Source of the DNA: Thecamonas trahens ATCC 50062
Lineage: Eukaryota; Apusozoa; Apusomonadida; Apusomonadidae
DNA: 64,000 nt
Direction: 5' to 3'
Assembly (NCBI RefSeq): GCF_000142905.1
Contig: NW_013657669.1
Location: 108,634-172,633 of the forward strand
Below are positions 28,569-38,015 of this stretch, piece by piece. The position numbers and the translations under genes were made by a program. Within the stretch, counting starts at the first letter, position 1, and every line of letters begins with the position of its first letter. The notes below the pieces were generated by a model that made no database searches, was not told where the DNA came from, and was given only the letters and a program-made list of their open reading frames with translations.

Positions 28569-30659
28569 TTACTTGCGGCCTCTACCATCCTTGGAACGCT
28601 TGTTGTTGCTGTTGCGCGAGCGCTTTCTGTTGCCCCCGCCGCTTCCGCTGTTTCCGCGGCGGCGGCCGCTGCGACGGTCACCACTGTTCCCACCGTTGTT
28701 GCTGTGGGTCGACGACGTCCGCCGTCGCCCACCCTGCGCCGATGACGACGAGTTGGTCCGCCCACGCCCGCCACCGTCTTCACCGTCCTTCTTGGGTGGC
28801 GCCTCGTAGTGGAACTCGCGCTCGGGCAGGATGGCGCAGAGGACGTCCATAAACCCGTCCGGGCTGCGGTCCGGCGTATGCGGGGCGCGGGTGAGGTAGC
28901 CAAACAGCAGGTTATATGCCCGCACAAACTCCGAGTGGACCAGCTCCCAGTACTCGCCCGAGACCATGGCCGTCAGGTTGTGGTTGAGCTCGAACGGGTC
29001 TTCCACTGCCAGCATGGCCGACTCCCACGACTTCTCGGCCTTGGTCAGCGAGTGCCCGAGTTCGCGCCGGATGCACGCCACGTGCGTCTCCACCGGGAAG
29101 CTGTTGGCGTAGTAGTCAAAGAAGCCAAGCAGCAGCTGCGCCGCCGGCGCCGCATTAGCCCCCACCGGAAACGCCGTCCGGACTGCAGGCAGCGAGTTGC
29201 AAAAGTACGTCTCATACCCGTTGATCCGCACCGACGGCAGGCTTGGGTCACGCGACTCGTCGCGCTTCCACGAGTCGTCAAAGACCCGCGGCTTGGTCAC
29301 CTCGTCTTCGGCCTTGTCAGACCCAGAGTCCGAGCCCGAGCCTGAGCGCGAGCCCGAGTCCGCACCGCCAGCTTCGTCACCGCCGCCGCTTCCGGCCTTC
29401 TTGCCCTTGTCTTTGCGCGCGGGCACCTTACCCTTCCCCTCCTTGCCGCTCTCGCCCTCCGCTGCTGCATCCGGTGTCGGCGGCGGGCGCGGCTTGCGCA
29501 CCGGATCACCGCCTTCGGTCGAGCCGCCGGGCATGGTCTGCAAGACTGGAAGCACCGGCGGGACGAGGCCGGCCTGGAGGTAGTGGAAGAGCATGATGGT
29601 AAGGGCGTACGAGGAGAGCGTGCGCTTGGCGGCGTCGTTGATCTTGCGTGCCTTGCCCCAGTACTTGATGGTATACATGAGGTCGCGAACACGCTCGTCG
29701 AGCGAGGCGTAGCACTTTTGCAGGCGAGTGTTGCGGAGTGCGAGCGAGTTGCCGATCGAAAAGTCAACCGAGAGGCCCGAGTCGACATGAACAAACTTGA
29801 TGAGCGGAATCTTGACGCCAGTAATCCACTTGACGTCGCGGGCAAACTCGGGTGCTGCTCGCATCTTCTTGCCCAGCGTGTTGATGACGTTCGAGATGAC
29901 GTTCGACCGCGCAATGCGGTTGCGCGGCAGCCGCATCTCCATGCTCACATCCACGTCAGACGACCGCGACCCGAACCCGTTGGCCGACGATCCGAACAGA
30001 TGCAGCGACGAGGTGGAGACGTACCCGCGCCGCAGATTCGGCATGGCATCCTCCACAAACGCATGGACCGCGTTGCACACTGCCTGCCGCATGCTCTCGT
30101 CCGACGGCCGCGGCTCGATCGACTCCTTCAGCCGCGCCATCAGCGCCGCCAGCCCGGCCGCCCGCTCCGGGTCCACAGCCACAAGCTCGCACGCCAGCTC
30201 CTGCGCCTTGCCTGCATACTCGGCTGCTGCAACAGCATAAGCCGCCTTGGCCTCGACTAGCTCGGCAGCCGCAGCTGCAGCCGCCTCGTCGTCGCCATCG
30301 CCATCGCCATCGCCATCGCCATTGCCATCGCCATCACCGGCTCTCTCGCCGGCTTGCCCGCCAGCTGCGGCTGCCGGCGCGGGCTCGGGTGCGAGACGCG
30401 GGGCCGGGCCGTGACGGTACTGGCAGTACAAGCCATGAGAGCACCAGCCCATTACAGCCTCCTGCACGCAGAACGGGCGGGCCGAGTCTGCCAGGTGCCG
30501 CGGAGGAGGGTACGCCTCGCTGGGCCCCTCGCTACCCGGGAGGTGGTGGTGCTCGAAGCGACACATGCCCAGTCGTCCGAGCGAGGCGCAGCCATGGCTG
30601 GTGACGTTGTCCATGCACGCCCTTCCGGGCATACCTCCTTGCATACCTCCAGTCTCCAT
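28569..30659 (-). CDS. CCCH zinc-finger non-canonical poly(A)/uridylyl transferase
   Basis: 696 residues from the ATG at 30659. Two CCCH zinc fingers lie at the N-terminus: C-x8-C-x8-C-x3-H and FCVQEAVMGWCSHGLYCQYRH (C-x8-C-x5-C-x3-H). A Gly/Asp-rich linker follows. The nucleotidyltransferase domain starts with LFGSSANGFGSRSSDVDVSM (the GS and DxD catalytic motif), with a third Asp in SGLSVDFSIGNSLAL, and continues with the Cid1-type helical part (KYWGKARKINDAAKRTLSSY). A long Gly/Ser/Lys insert splits the PAP-associated domain (after LPVLQTMPGG, resuming at LLLGFFDYYANSFPVE). The tail is Arg/Ser/Asn-rich. Such enzymes add A or U tails to RNAs in nucleus or cytoplasm. CCCH fingers suggest direct RNA recognition. 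Nucleotide preference cannot be read from sequence alone. Confidence 0.85.
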   Translation of the reverse strand: METGGMQGGMPGRACMDNVTSHGCASLGRLGMCRFEHHHLPGSEGPSEAYPPPRHLADSARPFCVQEAVMGWCSHGLYCQYRHGPAPRLAPEPAPAAAAGGQAGERAGDGDGNGDGDGDGDGDDEAAAAAAAELVEAKAAYAVAAAEYAGKAQELACELVAVDPERAAGLAALMARLKESIEPRPSDESMRQAVCNAVHAFVEDAMPNLRRGYVSTSSLHLFGSSANGFGSRSSDVDVSMEMRLPRNRIARSNVISNVINTLGKKMRAAPEFARDVKWITGVKIPLIKFVHVDSGLSVDFSIGNSLALRNTRLQKCYASLDERVRDLMYTIKYWGKARKINDAAKRTLSSYALTIMLFHYLQAGLVPPVLPVLQTMPGGSTEGGDPVRKPRPPPTPDAAAEGESGKEGKGKVPARKDKGKKAGSGGGDEAGGADSGSRSGSGSDSGSDKAEDEVTKPRVFDDSWKRDESRDPSLPSVRINGYETYFCNSLPAVRTAFPVGANAAPAAQLLLGFFDYYANSFPVETHVACIRRELGHSLTKAEKSWESAMLAVEDPFELNHNLTAMVSGEYWELVHSEFVRAYNLLFGYLTRAPHTPDRSPDGFMDVLCAILPEREFHYEAPPKKDGEDGGGRGRTNSSSSAQGGRRRTSSTHSNNGGNSGDRRSGRRRGNSGSGGGNRKRSRNSNNKRSKDGRGRK
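30288..30335. repeat. CCATCG hexamer run
   Basis: Imperfect CCATCG repeats that encode a Gly-Asp run in the linker of the zinc-finger nucleotidyltransferase. Confidence 0.8.
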
Positions 30660-30661
30660 CT

Positions 30662-30723
30662 GTGTGTGAGGGGGGAGAGGGGGAGGGGGGGGGGGGGGGA
30701 GAGAGAGAGAGAGAGAGAGAGAG
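30662..30723. repeat. CT/C-tract leader on the coding strand
   Basis: Plus strand reads TGTGTGTGAGGGG, long G-runs and (GA)n. On the minus (coding) strand this is (CT)n, C-run, CACACACAG immediately before the ATG at 30659, the same kind of leader seen upstream of other genes here. Confidence 0.8.
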
Positions 30724-30901
30724 GTGGCGAGGGGAAGGAGTGCGCGGGTGGCCCCTGGTCGCGGTCGAGTCGTCGCAAGCCGCGACTCACTCTTCCACTG
30801 CCCACGACGACCGCCACGGCCGCACATCGGTGGTACAGCGCAATTAGCGACAATTAGTGCGACAAACTATCAGCGCTGGCTTTAATTGGAGTCGAGGCGT
30901 G

Positions 30902-32068
30902 CTATGATGTTGCCGCTTCATTCGATGTCGCCGCTAACGACGCGGCAGCAACATGCGATGCGGCATGGCTGGTGACGTAGGTGCGGCGCACATCAGCGAG
31001 GTGGGCGCGGAAAGCGGCGAGGCGGGCGTAGCGCGCCCGCTCGGCAGCAGGCGCCGTGGACAGTGGCGAATCAAGCTGTGGCGGGGGCGGCGCAGGGAGT
31101 GATCCGGTGAGGCGCGCAGTCTGGAAGCGGACAATGACGCCGACAATGTCCCAGAACGAGAGATCAGGCCAGAGGACAGAGAGAAAGGCAAGCTGGGCGT
31201 GTCCAGCCTGATAGAGCAGAAAGTTGGAGAGCCTGATCTCACCCGACGTCCGCACAATAATGTCCGGATCGGACCCGGTTGCCAACGCCATGTGGACGGC
31301 GGTCTCGTCGACATCGTCGGCATCGAGAACGCCATCGCGGACAGCAGCAGCAACCGCAGCGCACGCCGCCGCCATCTCATTGGTCGAGGTGTACGAGAAG
31401 CACACGTTGAGCGTGAGCTCCGAGTACTGCGACGAGTACGCCTCCACGGCACACATGACGTCGCGCAGCGAGGCCGGAAGCAGGTCCAGATCGCCGACGA
31501 CCCGGATGTGGACCTTGTGCCTGTCGATGAACGTCCGCTGCTCCAGCAGCTCGCGGAACTTGGCTTCGGCGAGCGTCAGCAGGTCGTCGACCTCCTCCTG
31601 CGTCCGCTTAAAGTTGTCGATCGAAAAGGCGTAGACCGAGACGGTCGTCACCCCGAGCTGGGCGCACCATTCGAGCGTCTGCGTCAGCTTGGTGTAGCCG
31701 CGGGCATGGCCCTCGATCCGCGGCAGCTGCTGCGAAGATGCAAACCGTCGGTTGCCATCCATGATAAACGCAATGTGTTTGGGGATCGGACCCTGTCCCA
31801 GCACCTAAAACCATTCCCATCATTCGACCATCCCCCCCATTCCCTCACGTCAGTCATCTCTCGCCTCCCTCCCCCCCCCTCCCCCCGGCCGCCTCCCTCC
31901 TGCCCATCCCTGACCTCACCCCCCCCCCCCCCCCCCAACCACCACCACCACCACCATGCCCAAAACACAGCCCTCCACATCAACACACAACCACAGAACC
32001 ACCACACATACCGCTCCGGCAAGAGCCCGTAGCCATCCAGGGGCCAGCTGCTTGAGAGATGCCCACAT
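30902..32068 (-). CDS. cis-Prenyltransferase (dehydrodolichyl diphosphate synthase type)
   Basis: Exon 1 is 32068-32012 (ATG at 32068, MWASLKQLAPGWLRALAGA) and exon 2 is 31804-30902. They join in phase 0 (GTATGT ... TTTTAG) and give 319 residues. The family signature is complete: GPIPKHIAFIMDGNRRFA, GHARGYTKLTQTLEWCAQLG, VYAFSIDNFKR, and the C-terminal RTSGEIRLSNFLLYQ and WPDLSFWDI. The enzyme adds isopentenyl units in cis to make dolichol, the lipid carrier for N-glycosylation at the ER. The first exon could include more residues (an in-frame ATG at 32203), but the ATG at 32068 fits the family start. The 207-bp intron has a 17-base G-run on the sense strand. The last 40 residues are Ala/Ser-rich and not conserved. 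Confidence 0.9.
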
Positions 32069-32402
32069 CTGCCGTGTGGACAAGGCAAAGGGTGGCTGGC
32101 TGGCCGAGAGCGAGAGAAGCGTGGCTTGGACTGCGCCGCCAAACGCGCTTCGACAAGGAGAAAGACGAGCGGATGCCAGGCTGGCTCGATCACAGTCTCG
32201 CACGATCCATGCCTACAAGGACCCATCTAATGAGGGTGACGGCATCCTGCGGCGGAAGCTGCCGCCTAATCGCAGATCTACTCTTGCACGGGCTTCGATG
32301 CTTGGCAGCCTACCGCTGCTTCGTCACTCTGTGGCTTTAACACTGTCGCTCACCAACTCCTCCTCAGGACCTCAGGAATTGAACTAGGGTCAAGCCATTT
32401 CA

Positions 32403-33153
32403 TTAAGCATCGGAAGCGTCGGCAGCGGCCGCAGGGCCGGCAGCAGTGCCGGCATCGGCGGAGTTATCAGCGGCGGCGCTGGCACTGGCGCCAGCATCGG
32501 TGGCAGCCTCGACAGCGTCATCGTCATCATCATCATCGGCGGCAGCCGGCGACGTCTCCGGCTTGCCTTCGTTGGGCATGGCCTCGAGGATGGACTGTGC
32601 GATGTCGGTGTGGTCGGCGGCGGCGGCGACGGTGAAAGCAGTGCGGCCGTTCGAGTCCTTGAGGGTGGTGTCGATGCCATTGACGCCGAGCAGCATAGCC
32701 ACAACCTCGGCATGCCCGTTGAGCGCCGCCCAGTGCAGTGCCGTCGCGCCCGATGTGTACGCCAGGTTGGGATTCGCCCCAGCATCCAGCAGTGCCCGGA
32801 CCACCTCCACATGCCCGTTCCCGGCTGCCAGCAGCAGCGCGCTCTTGCCCATCGCGTCCGTCACGTTAACATCCACTCCCTCGCCAATGAGCGCAACCAC
32901 ATCATCATCTGTAACCATCCGCCCACCCGCCATCCACCATCGCCGTCAGTCAGCAGCCGCTTCCCGCCACAGCCTCATCCCGCTCTGTCCCTCCCCCCCC
33001 CTCCTTCTGCGCAAGCTGCCATCGCCATCCGCCGCCCACTCCCTCCTCCCCTCGCTCCCCCTCTCTCCTCCCTCCCACACACTCTCCCCTCCTCCCACCC
33101 GCCCACTTACACTCGTTATACCGCGCAGCATCCCGCAGGTCATCGGCAGACAT
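32403..33153 (-). CDS. Ankyrin-repeat protein
   Basis: Exon 1 is 33153-33111 (MSADDLRDAARYNE) and exon 2 is 32908-32403. The intron runs GTAAGT ... TTACAG, and the split Tyr codon keeps frame (1+2), giving 182 residues. Three ankyrin repeats follow, for example GKSALLLAAGNGHVEVVRAL, TALHWAALNGHAEVVAMLL and GRTAFTVAAAADHTDIAQSI. The last 60 residues are Asp/Ala-rich. The layout is like short Yar1-type ankyrin proteins, but exact function cannot be assigned. The longer single-exon reading starting at 32933 would begin with MAGGRMVTDDDVV. The spliced form makes a better first repeat. The intron is strikingly G-rich on the sense strand (GTGGGCGGGTGGGAGG). Confidence 0.8.
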
Positions 33154-33693
33154 GGTCTCTGTCCTCGAGACGGGTGTGCCGGCTTTGGCTGGCTCGTGCT
33201 GTTGCTCGTGCTGCTTGCCTGCCGCCGACCGCTCGTCGTTTGCGTCGGCAAATGGCTCGGGCGATGGCGTCCGTAGGCGGCAGCTATAGCGCTGCACAGG
33301 CCCATGCATGGGCCTCTCCCAGGACGACGGCTGGTCCCGTGCTTGGTTGACAATCCCAATCTCTGCGATGAGCACCTAGACGAGCAGCAGCGTCTTGGTG
33401 CGGCGCGATTCCGGATCCGGGCCCCATCACTCCCGGTAGAGACATCGACAGCAGCACAAGCTGCAGGCTTCCACCCTGAGCGTACACAACGTGTCAGTGC
33501 TATCGATTGCAAGGGCGAGTGGCAGCTGGGCAGGCGCTCTAGGCTGGGGTCGAGGCCAGACCAGAGTGCGAAAGACTCGTTTTTTTCGGGGGAGGCTGCT
33601 CCTCGGCACGCACCTGTACCGCCAACGCCAGCTGCGGCCAGACACCGGCAAGGACGCGGCATACCACACTCTATACTTCCAAGCAACATACAC

Positions 33694-35064
33694 ATGCGCG
33701 GCACTTTGAGGGAATGGCAGATGGCGGTGGCAGTGATGAGTGTGGCGTTCTTGCTGGCGACGGGCGGTAGTGCGGCCGATGTGGAGGTGTGGAAGATGGC
33801 AAGCCAGGAGAGCGCGACGCCGACGATGGCCATAGCGGCGTCAGCGAGCAAGATGTACGTGCTCATGACGCTGCGGTACACGCCGCCACCGCCGGCACCG
33901 GCCGGCCCGGCCAACGCCGCCAAGCTCGGCGTGTGCGAGCTCGACGGCTCGGCGTGCACCACGGTCGACGTGGTGGCGCCGATTGTCTCGCCGGATACGG
34001 CGTGGGGCACGTCGATGGCGGCGATGGTGGCTAGCGACGGTACGTTCTTTGGCGCTTTTGTTGCCGGCACCTCGAACGCCATCTTTACGGTGGTGTGCTC
34101 CGACGAGGGATGCGCAAGCCCAACGGTGACCCAGCACGGCGCGGCGCTGTCGACCGGGACCAACAGCCTCGCGCTCAGCATCGGGCCGGACGGCGAGAAG
34201 CTGGTCTGGTTTGCAGGCGCCAATGGGGTGCGGCACCTCGACTGCCACGAGCCGGCGTGCTCGACGGCGATCATGACTACTAAGATCATCTACCCGACGC
34301 TCGCGCGTGGGCTGGCTATTGTGCCGCGCCAAGGCTCTGGCTTTCCGCAGCTCACCTTTCTCACCACCTCGCTCCGGCCAGGGTGCTCGAACGCTATCGA
34401 CGGGCTGGCTACCCTTCTCTGCTCCAACGCAACTTGCTCCACCGCGGACATCTTCACCGTGGCCGACGGGATCGGCGACTGTGGTGCGAGCGCGCCGGAG
34501 GTTGGCGATGCTGTCGGCATCGCCAGCAACCCGACCCGGCTGACTTTCTACAACGCCACGATGGGGACGTACCGCATTGCCGAGTGCGCGACGGAGCAGT
34601 GCCTTGGCGCGCAGCTGTACATCGTGCCGGCGCCAGCACCGGTGACGCCTGCAGTCGGCATCGCTACGGTCTCGGGCGCATCGTCGGCGGTGTTTGTCGA
34701 CGCGCCGGCCAACGGCGGAAAGGGTTACTCGGTGTGGGAGTGCGCGAGCGCGTCGTGTACCTCGAGCACGCTGCGCGGAAGGACGACGACGGTGGCAGCG
34801 CCGGCGATTGCAGCCTCATACGCGGTGGCGGCTGCGAGTACGAGTACGACTGCGGTGGCGTACGCTGTCATCAGCGACAGTGACGTCGCCATCAACCTCG
34901 CCGTGCTCGCGGACACCACGCTCGTGTCATCGGGGACGAGCACGACTGCCAGCGGAACGTCGGCAACGTCGTCAGGCGCGAGCCCTGCGTCGAGCGGAGC
35001 AGTGTGGTGGCAGGTGGCGGCAGCGGTGGGTGGGGCGATTGCGCTCGCGCACGGACTTGCCTAG
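33694..35064 (+). CDS. Surface protein with signal peptide and GPI-type tail
   Basis: 456 residues from the ATG at 33694. The N-terminus MRGTLREWQMAVAVMSVAFL is a signal peptide. The C-terminus ends in a Ser/Thr/Gly/Ala-rich linker (TSTTASGTSATSSGASPASS) and a final hydrophobic segment (VAAAVGGAIALAHGLA) without a basic tail, typical of GPI anchoring. The ectodomain contains repeated two-Cys units (for example CELDGSACTTVDV, CSDEGCASPTVT, CHEPACSTAIM, CSNATCSTADIF and CATEQCLGAQLY) about 45-60 residues apart, each followed by beta-like segments, which suggests a repeat-based beta-propeller surface protein. Function unknown. CATACACATG directly at the start matches the local leader style. Confidence 0.75.
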   Translation: MRGTLREWQMAVAVMSVAFLLATGGSAADVEVWKMASQESATPTMAIAASASKMYVLMTLRYTPPPPAPAGPANAAKLGVCELDGSACTTVDVVAPIVSPDTAWGTSMAAMVASDGTFFGAFVAGTSNAIFTVVCSDEGCASPTVTQHGAALSTGTNSLALSIGPDGEKLVWFAGANGVRHLDCHEPACSTAIMTTKIIYPTLARGLAIVPRQGSGFPQLTFLTTSLRPGCSNAIDGLATLLCSNATCSTADIFTVADGIGDCGASAPEVGDAVGIASNPTRLTFYNATMGTYRIAECATEQCLGAQLYIVPAPAPVTPAVGIATVSGASSAVFVDAPANGGKGYSVWECASASCTSSTLRGRTTTVAAPAIAASYAVAAASTSTTAVAYAVISDSDVAINLAVLADTTLVSSGTSTTASGTSATSSGASPASSGAVWWQVAAAVGGAIALAHGLA

Positions 35065-35107
35065 GATAACACGCGGTTCATTTTTCCTTCACCAGCCTGC
35101 GAGAATA

Positions 35108-36052
35108 CTACACCTCTGCGTTGAGCTTGACAGTAATGACCGAGACGTTGTCGGTGGAGCCGAGGTCGATGGCCTCCTTGACGACGGCCTCTGCGGCTTG
35201 CTGAGCCGATGCAGCGCGGGAGCAGGCGGCGACAACCGACTCGGGGCTCATGACGTCGTAGACGCCGTCGCAGGCAAGGACAAGCCATGTTTCAGTGCCC
35301 GTGAGAGTGATGGTGGTGACGAACGGGTCGGAGAGGACGATCTCCTTCATAGGCAGGTTGCCGAGTGAGCGGGTGACCGAGACCATACCGTTGACCTTGC
35401 CGCGGGCCACAAAGCCGCCGGACGTGGTGATGCGCTCGACCTCGACGGCGTTGTCGGGCGTGTGCAGTGGGTGAATGATCATCGGGTCCGAGGTGGTGGA
35501 GGCGAGGAGTGCGCGCGAGTCACCAACATTGGCCAGGTGCAACAGCTTGACGTCGCCGAGTCGCTCGAGGACGACGACGAGGGCGGTAGTGCCCTGGAAC
35601 ATGACTGAGTCGCCCTCAAATACCATGTCCGAAGCGGTGAAGGCGTCCTCGAAGATCTCGCGCGGATCGCGCCGGCCGATCTCGTTGCCCACAGCCTGAA
35701 CCACAAAGTCCGAGGCGAGCTTGGAGCCGTCGGCGCCGCCGTGGCCGTCGAAAACAGCGACGAGCGACCGCGAGCCGTCGGGTCCAAACGACGGCTCGAC
35801 AACCGTCACGTCCTGCATCTCAGAGCGAAAAGCGGTGTTGGCATCGTCGGCGCAGCCAAAAGCGGCCGAGCGGACGGCGGGCGAGTCGTTGGGCACGCCA
35901 AAGAACGGTTTGACAGCAAACTTGCTCAGCAGAACAAGGTACGGCGAGTCTGACTCGAGCAGATCGTCGTCCGAGAGGCCAATGTCCGAGAACTCATCCA
36001 GGTTCGGCCTGTTCTTGTTTCCGCCGCAGGCAGCAATCGAGAGGCACGACAT
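35108..36052 (-). CDS. PP2C-family protein phosphatase
   Basis: 314 residues from the ATG at 36052. PP2C motifs appear in order: MQDVTVVEPS (equivalent of the ED motif), VAVFDGHGGADGSKLASDF with the metal-binding DGHGG, LHLANVGDSRALLAS, VARGKVNGMVSVTRSLGN, WLVLACDGVYDVMSP with the CDG metal ligand, and TDNVSVITVKL. It would dephosphorylate Ser/Thr residues using two Mg or Mn ions. The N-terminal 50 residues are acidic (DEFSDIGLSDDDLLESD) and not part of the fold. The ATG is preceded by GGCCACACC on the coding strand. It is convergent with the surface-protein gene, with only about 40 bp between stops. Confidence 0.9.
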   Translation of the reverse strand: MSCLSIAACGGNKNRPNLDEFSDIGLSDDDLLESDSPYLVLLSKFAVKPFFGVPNDSPAVRSAAFGCADDANTAFRSEMQDVTVVEPSFGPDGSRSLVAVFDGHGGADGSKLASDFVVQAVGNEIGRRDPREIFEDAFTASDMVFEGDSVMFQGTTALVVVLERLGDVKLLHLANVGDSRALLASTTSDPMIIHPLHTPDNAVEVERITTSGGFVARGKVNGMVSVTRSLGNLPMKEIVLSDPFVTTITLTGTETWLVLACDGVYDVMSPESVVAACSRAASAQQAAEAVVKEAIDLGSTDNVSVITVKLNAEV

Positions 36053-36681
36053 GGTGTGGCCGAGGGTGGAGGCAGGCTAGAGCTCGGCTGTGGTGGGGTC
36101 AATATTGGTCCGACAAGCGGGTGGAAAGGGATCGATCAACGCGGCTAAGGGCAAACAGGAGCGAGGGAGAGTGGGGAATGGGGAGCGGGAGCAATGACTT
36201 TGTAACTCTGCTGAGTTGCGGCTCGAGGGAAAAGACAACGCCAGAGGTAGCAAGCCTGTGTATTGGCGAGGTAATCAGCTACAGCTCGTGGTTGAACTCG
36301 GGAGGCCTCCTGGGGTTGGCGGCAACAGCGGAGATCAACGTGGAACAATAGTCGAGTATGCTAACAGAGCTTTTCAGTTCAATATCGTGTCCCGCAAAAA
36401 GGCAAGACGGACCCAATAACTGAGTATGCCATTTGGGGGGGAGGAGGACAGTCCTATTTTTTTTCCTCCCCCCCCCCCCCCCACAAACGAAACTAGGCTG
36501 TAGTTTGGTCGTAGGGGGGGGGAGGGGGGGAGGGGGCAGCGAGCGAGCGAGCCGCCAAGGCCGACTAGCAAGAATCGCGCTAGCCGGCCGGCCGGCCAGC
36601 CGCCCATGGCTAGCGGCTACAACGAGAAGGTGGGAGCAGGGGCACGAGGGAGAACGGGGGACGGCGACACTTGACTTGGAG
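36053..36681. other. Divergent intergenic region
   Basis: No gene is seen between PP2C (-) and TBP (+). A C-run lies at 36468-36482 and G-rich runs at 36511-36536 before a GAGCGAGC repeat. Presumably it contains both promoters. Confidence 0.5.
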
Positions 36682-37702
36682 ATGGCGGCCGAAGCAGGGG
36701 ACATAGACTATGAGAAGCACCCGTCGGGCATCATCCCGACACTGCAGTATGTTGTCGGCGGAGCGGTGGGCAGGGGGCTCGGAATGGGCGAGTGGCAGTG
36801 GGCGCGGGACGGCGGCCGGCCATCCGGCGAGGCGGGGGAAGCGGGGAGTTGGACGGCTGGTATGCGAGCTAGAAGACACGGAGACGCGAGACACGGCACA
36901 CGGCGGCTACATGGGGATGTCAGCGCGGGTTGCGCGGGTTGGGGGAGGGGGCGTGGGCGGGGAGAGGGCGGTGTGGCTTGCCGTGGCGACGCAGGCGCCG
37001 GCTCATTTTTTGGACGACACGGGTCGTTCGCCTCGGCGACGTTGGTGGCACTCGAGTCGACTCACGCGGTGAGAGGATGCGGGAACAGGAACATTGTGTC
37101 GACTGTCGACCTCAAGACCTCGCTGGATCTGAAGAAGATTGCACTGCATGCCCGTAATGCCGAGTACAATCCCAAGGTAAGTGTGGCGCGGGAGTGATGC
37201 GTGGGCGGAGAGGTTATCGCGCAGGGTGGCGAGACTCATAACGGGAGCCGCGCTTGGGCGACGAGGACAGCGGTTTGCAGCAGTCATCATGCGGATCCGC
37301 GAGCCTAAGACGACAGCGCTGGTGTTTGGGTCGGGCAAGATGGTGGTGACTGGCGCCAAGTCGGTGGAACTGGCCAAGCTGGCCGGGCGCAAGTACGCGC
37401 GCATCATCCAGAAGCTGGACAACCCGGCCAAGTTTGCCGACTTTAAGGTGCAGAACATTGTTGCGTCGTGCGACGTCAAGTTTGCCATCCGCCTGGAGGG
37501 TCTTGCGTACGCCCATGGCGAGCATTCGTCGTACGAGCCGGAGCTGTTTCCGGGCCTCATCTACAAGATGTTCGCGCCAAAGGTTGTGCTCCTCATCTTT
37601 GTCTCCGGAAAGATTGTGCTGACCGGAGCCAAGACCCAGGACGAGATCTACGAGGCTTTTGAGACCATTTACCCTGTGCTCTCCGAGTTCCGCAAGACCT
37701 AG
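36682..37702 (+). CDS. TBP: TATA-box-binding protein (TBP)
   Basis: Three exons: 36682-36746, 37089-37176 and 37271-37702. The junctions are GTATGT...GAACAG and GTAAGT...GACAG, and both phases check (a Gln codon is split 2+1, then phase 0). The product is 194 residues. Exon 2 opens the first saddle repeat ([29 protein letters not shown]). Exon 3 continues [20 protein letters not shown] and the second repeat ([60 protein letters not shown]). It binds the TATA element as core of TFIID, TFIIIB and SL1. The N-terminal extension is only about 20 residues. Both halves are highly conserved, so it is very likely functional. Confidence 0.97.
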
Positions 37703-38015
37703 TCTTGCTCAGCTGCGTCCTGCTTGGGTGTCTGGTCGCCTGGTCGCCCCCTCCCCTCCCTCCCCTCCCCTCCCCTCCATCATCACTTCAACGGCGTGCT
37801 CGCGCACTGCGGCGCCATGCTTAAACGCCGTTGGAGTTGCACCCGTGCTTAAAACCCCGTGGTCCCAGCCGAGTGGCTGACGACAATCACTGCCTGGCGC
37901 AGAAGGTTGGCCCGAGCCGGGCCGAGCCGCCACCGGACAACAGACACGCTCTCAACACCCCTCTCTATCTCCCCGCCCCTCTCTCCAGCCGTCCTCGACA
38001 CTCCCAAGTTCATAC
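37703..38015. other. Intergenic, TBP to ALAD
   Basis: This 313-bp spacer holds a CCCCTCC-rich tract (37745-37778) and no gene. CAAGTTCATACATG precedes the ALAD ATG. Confidence 0.6.

Noticed and set aside
32340-32400. Possible tRNA T-loop (TTCAATTCC on the minus strand)
   Set aside because: The flanking bases do not form a T-stem or acceptor stem, and no anticodon arm could be drawn.
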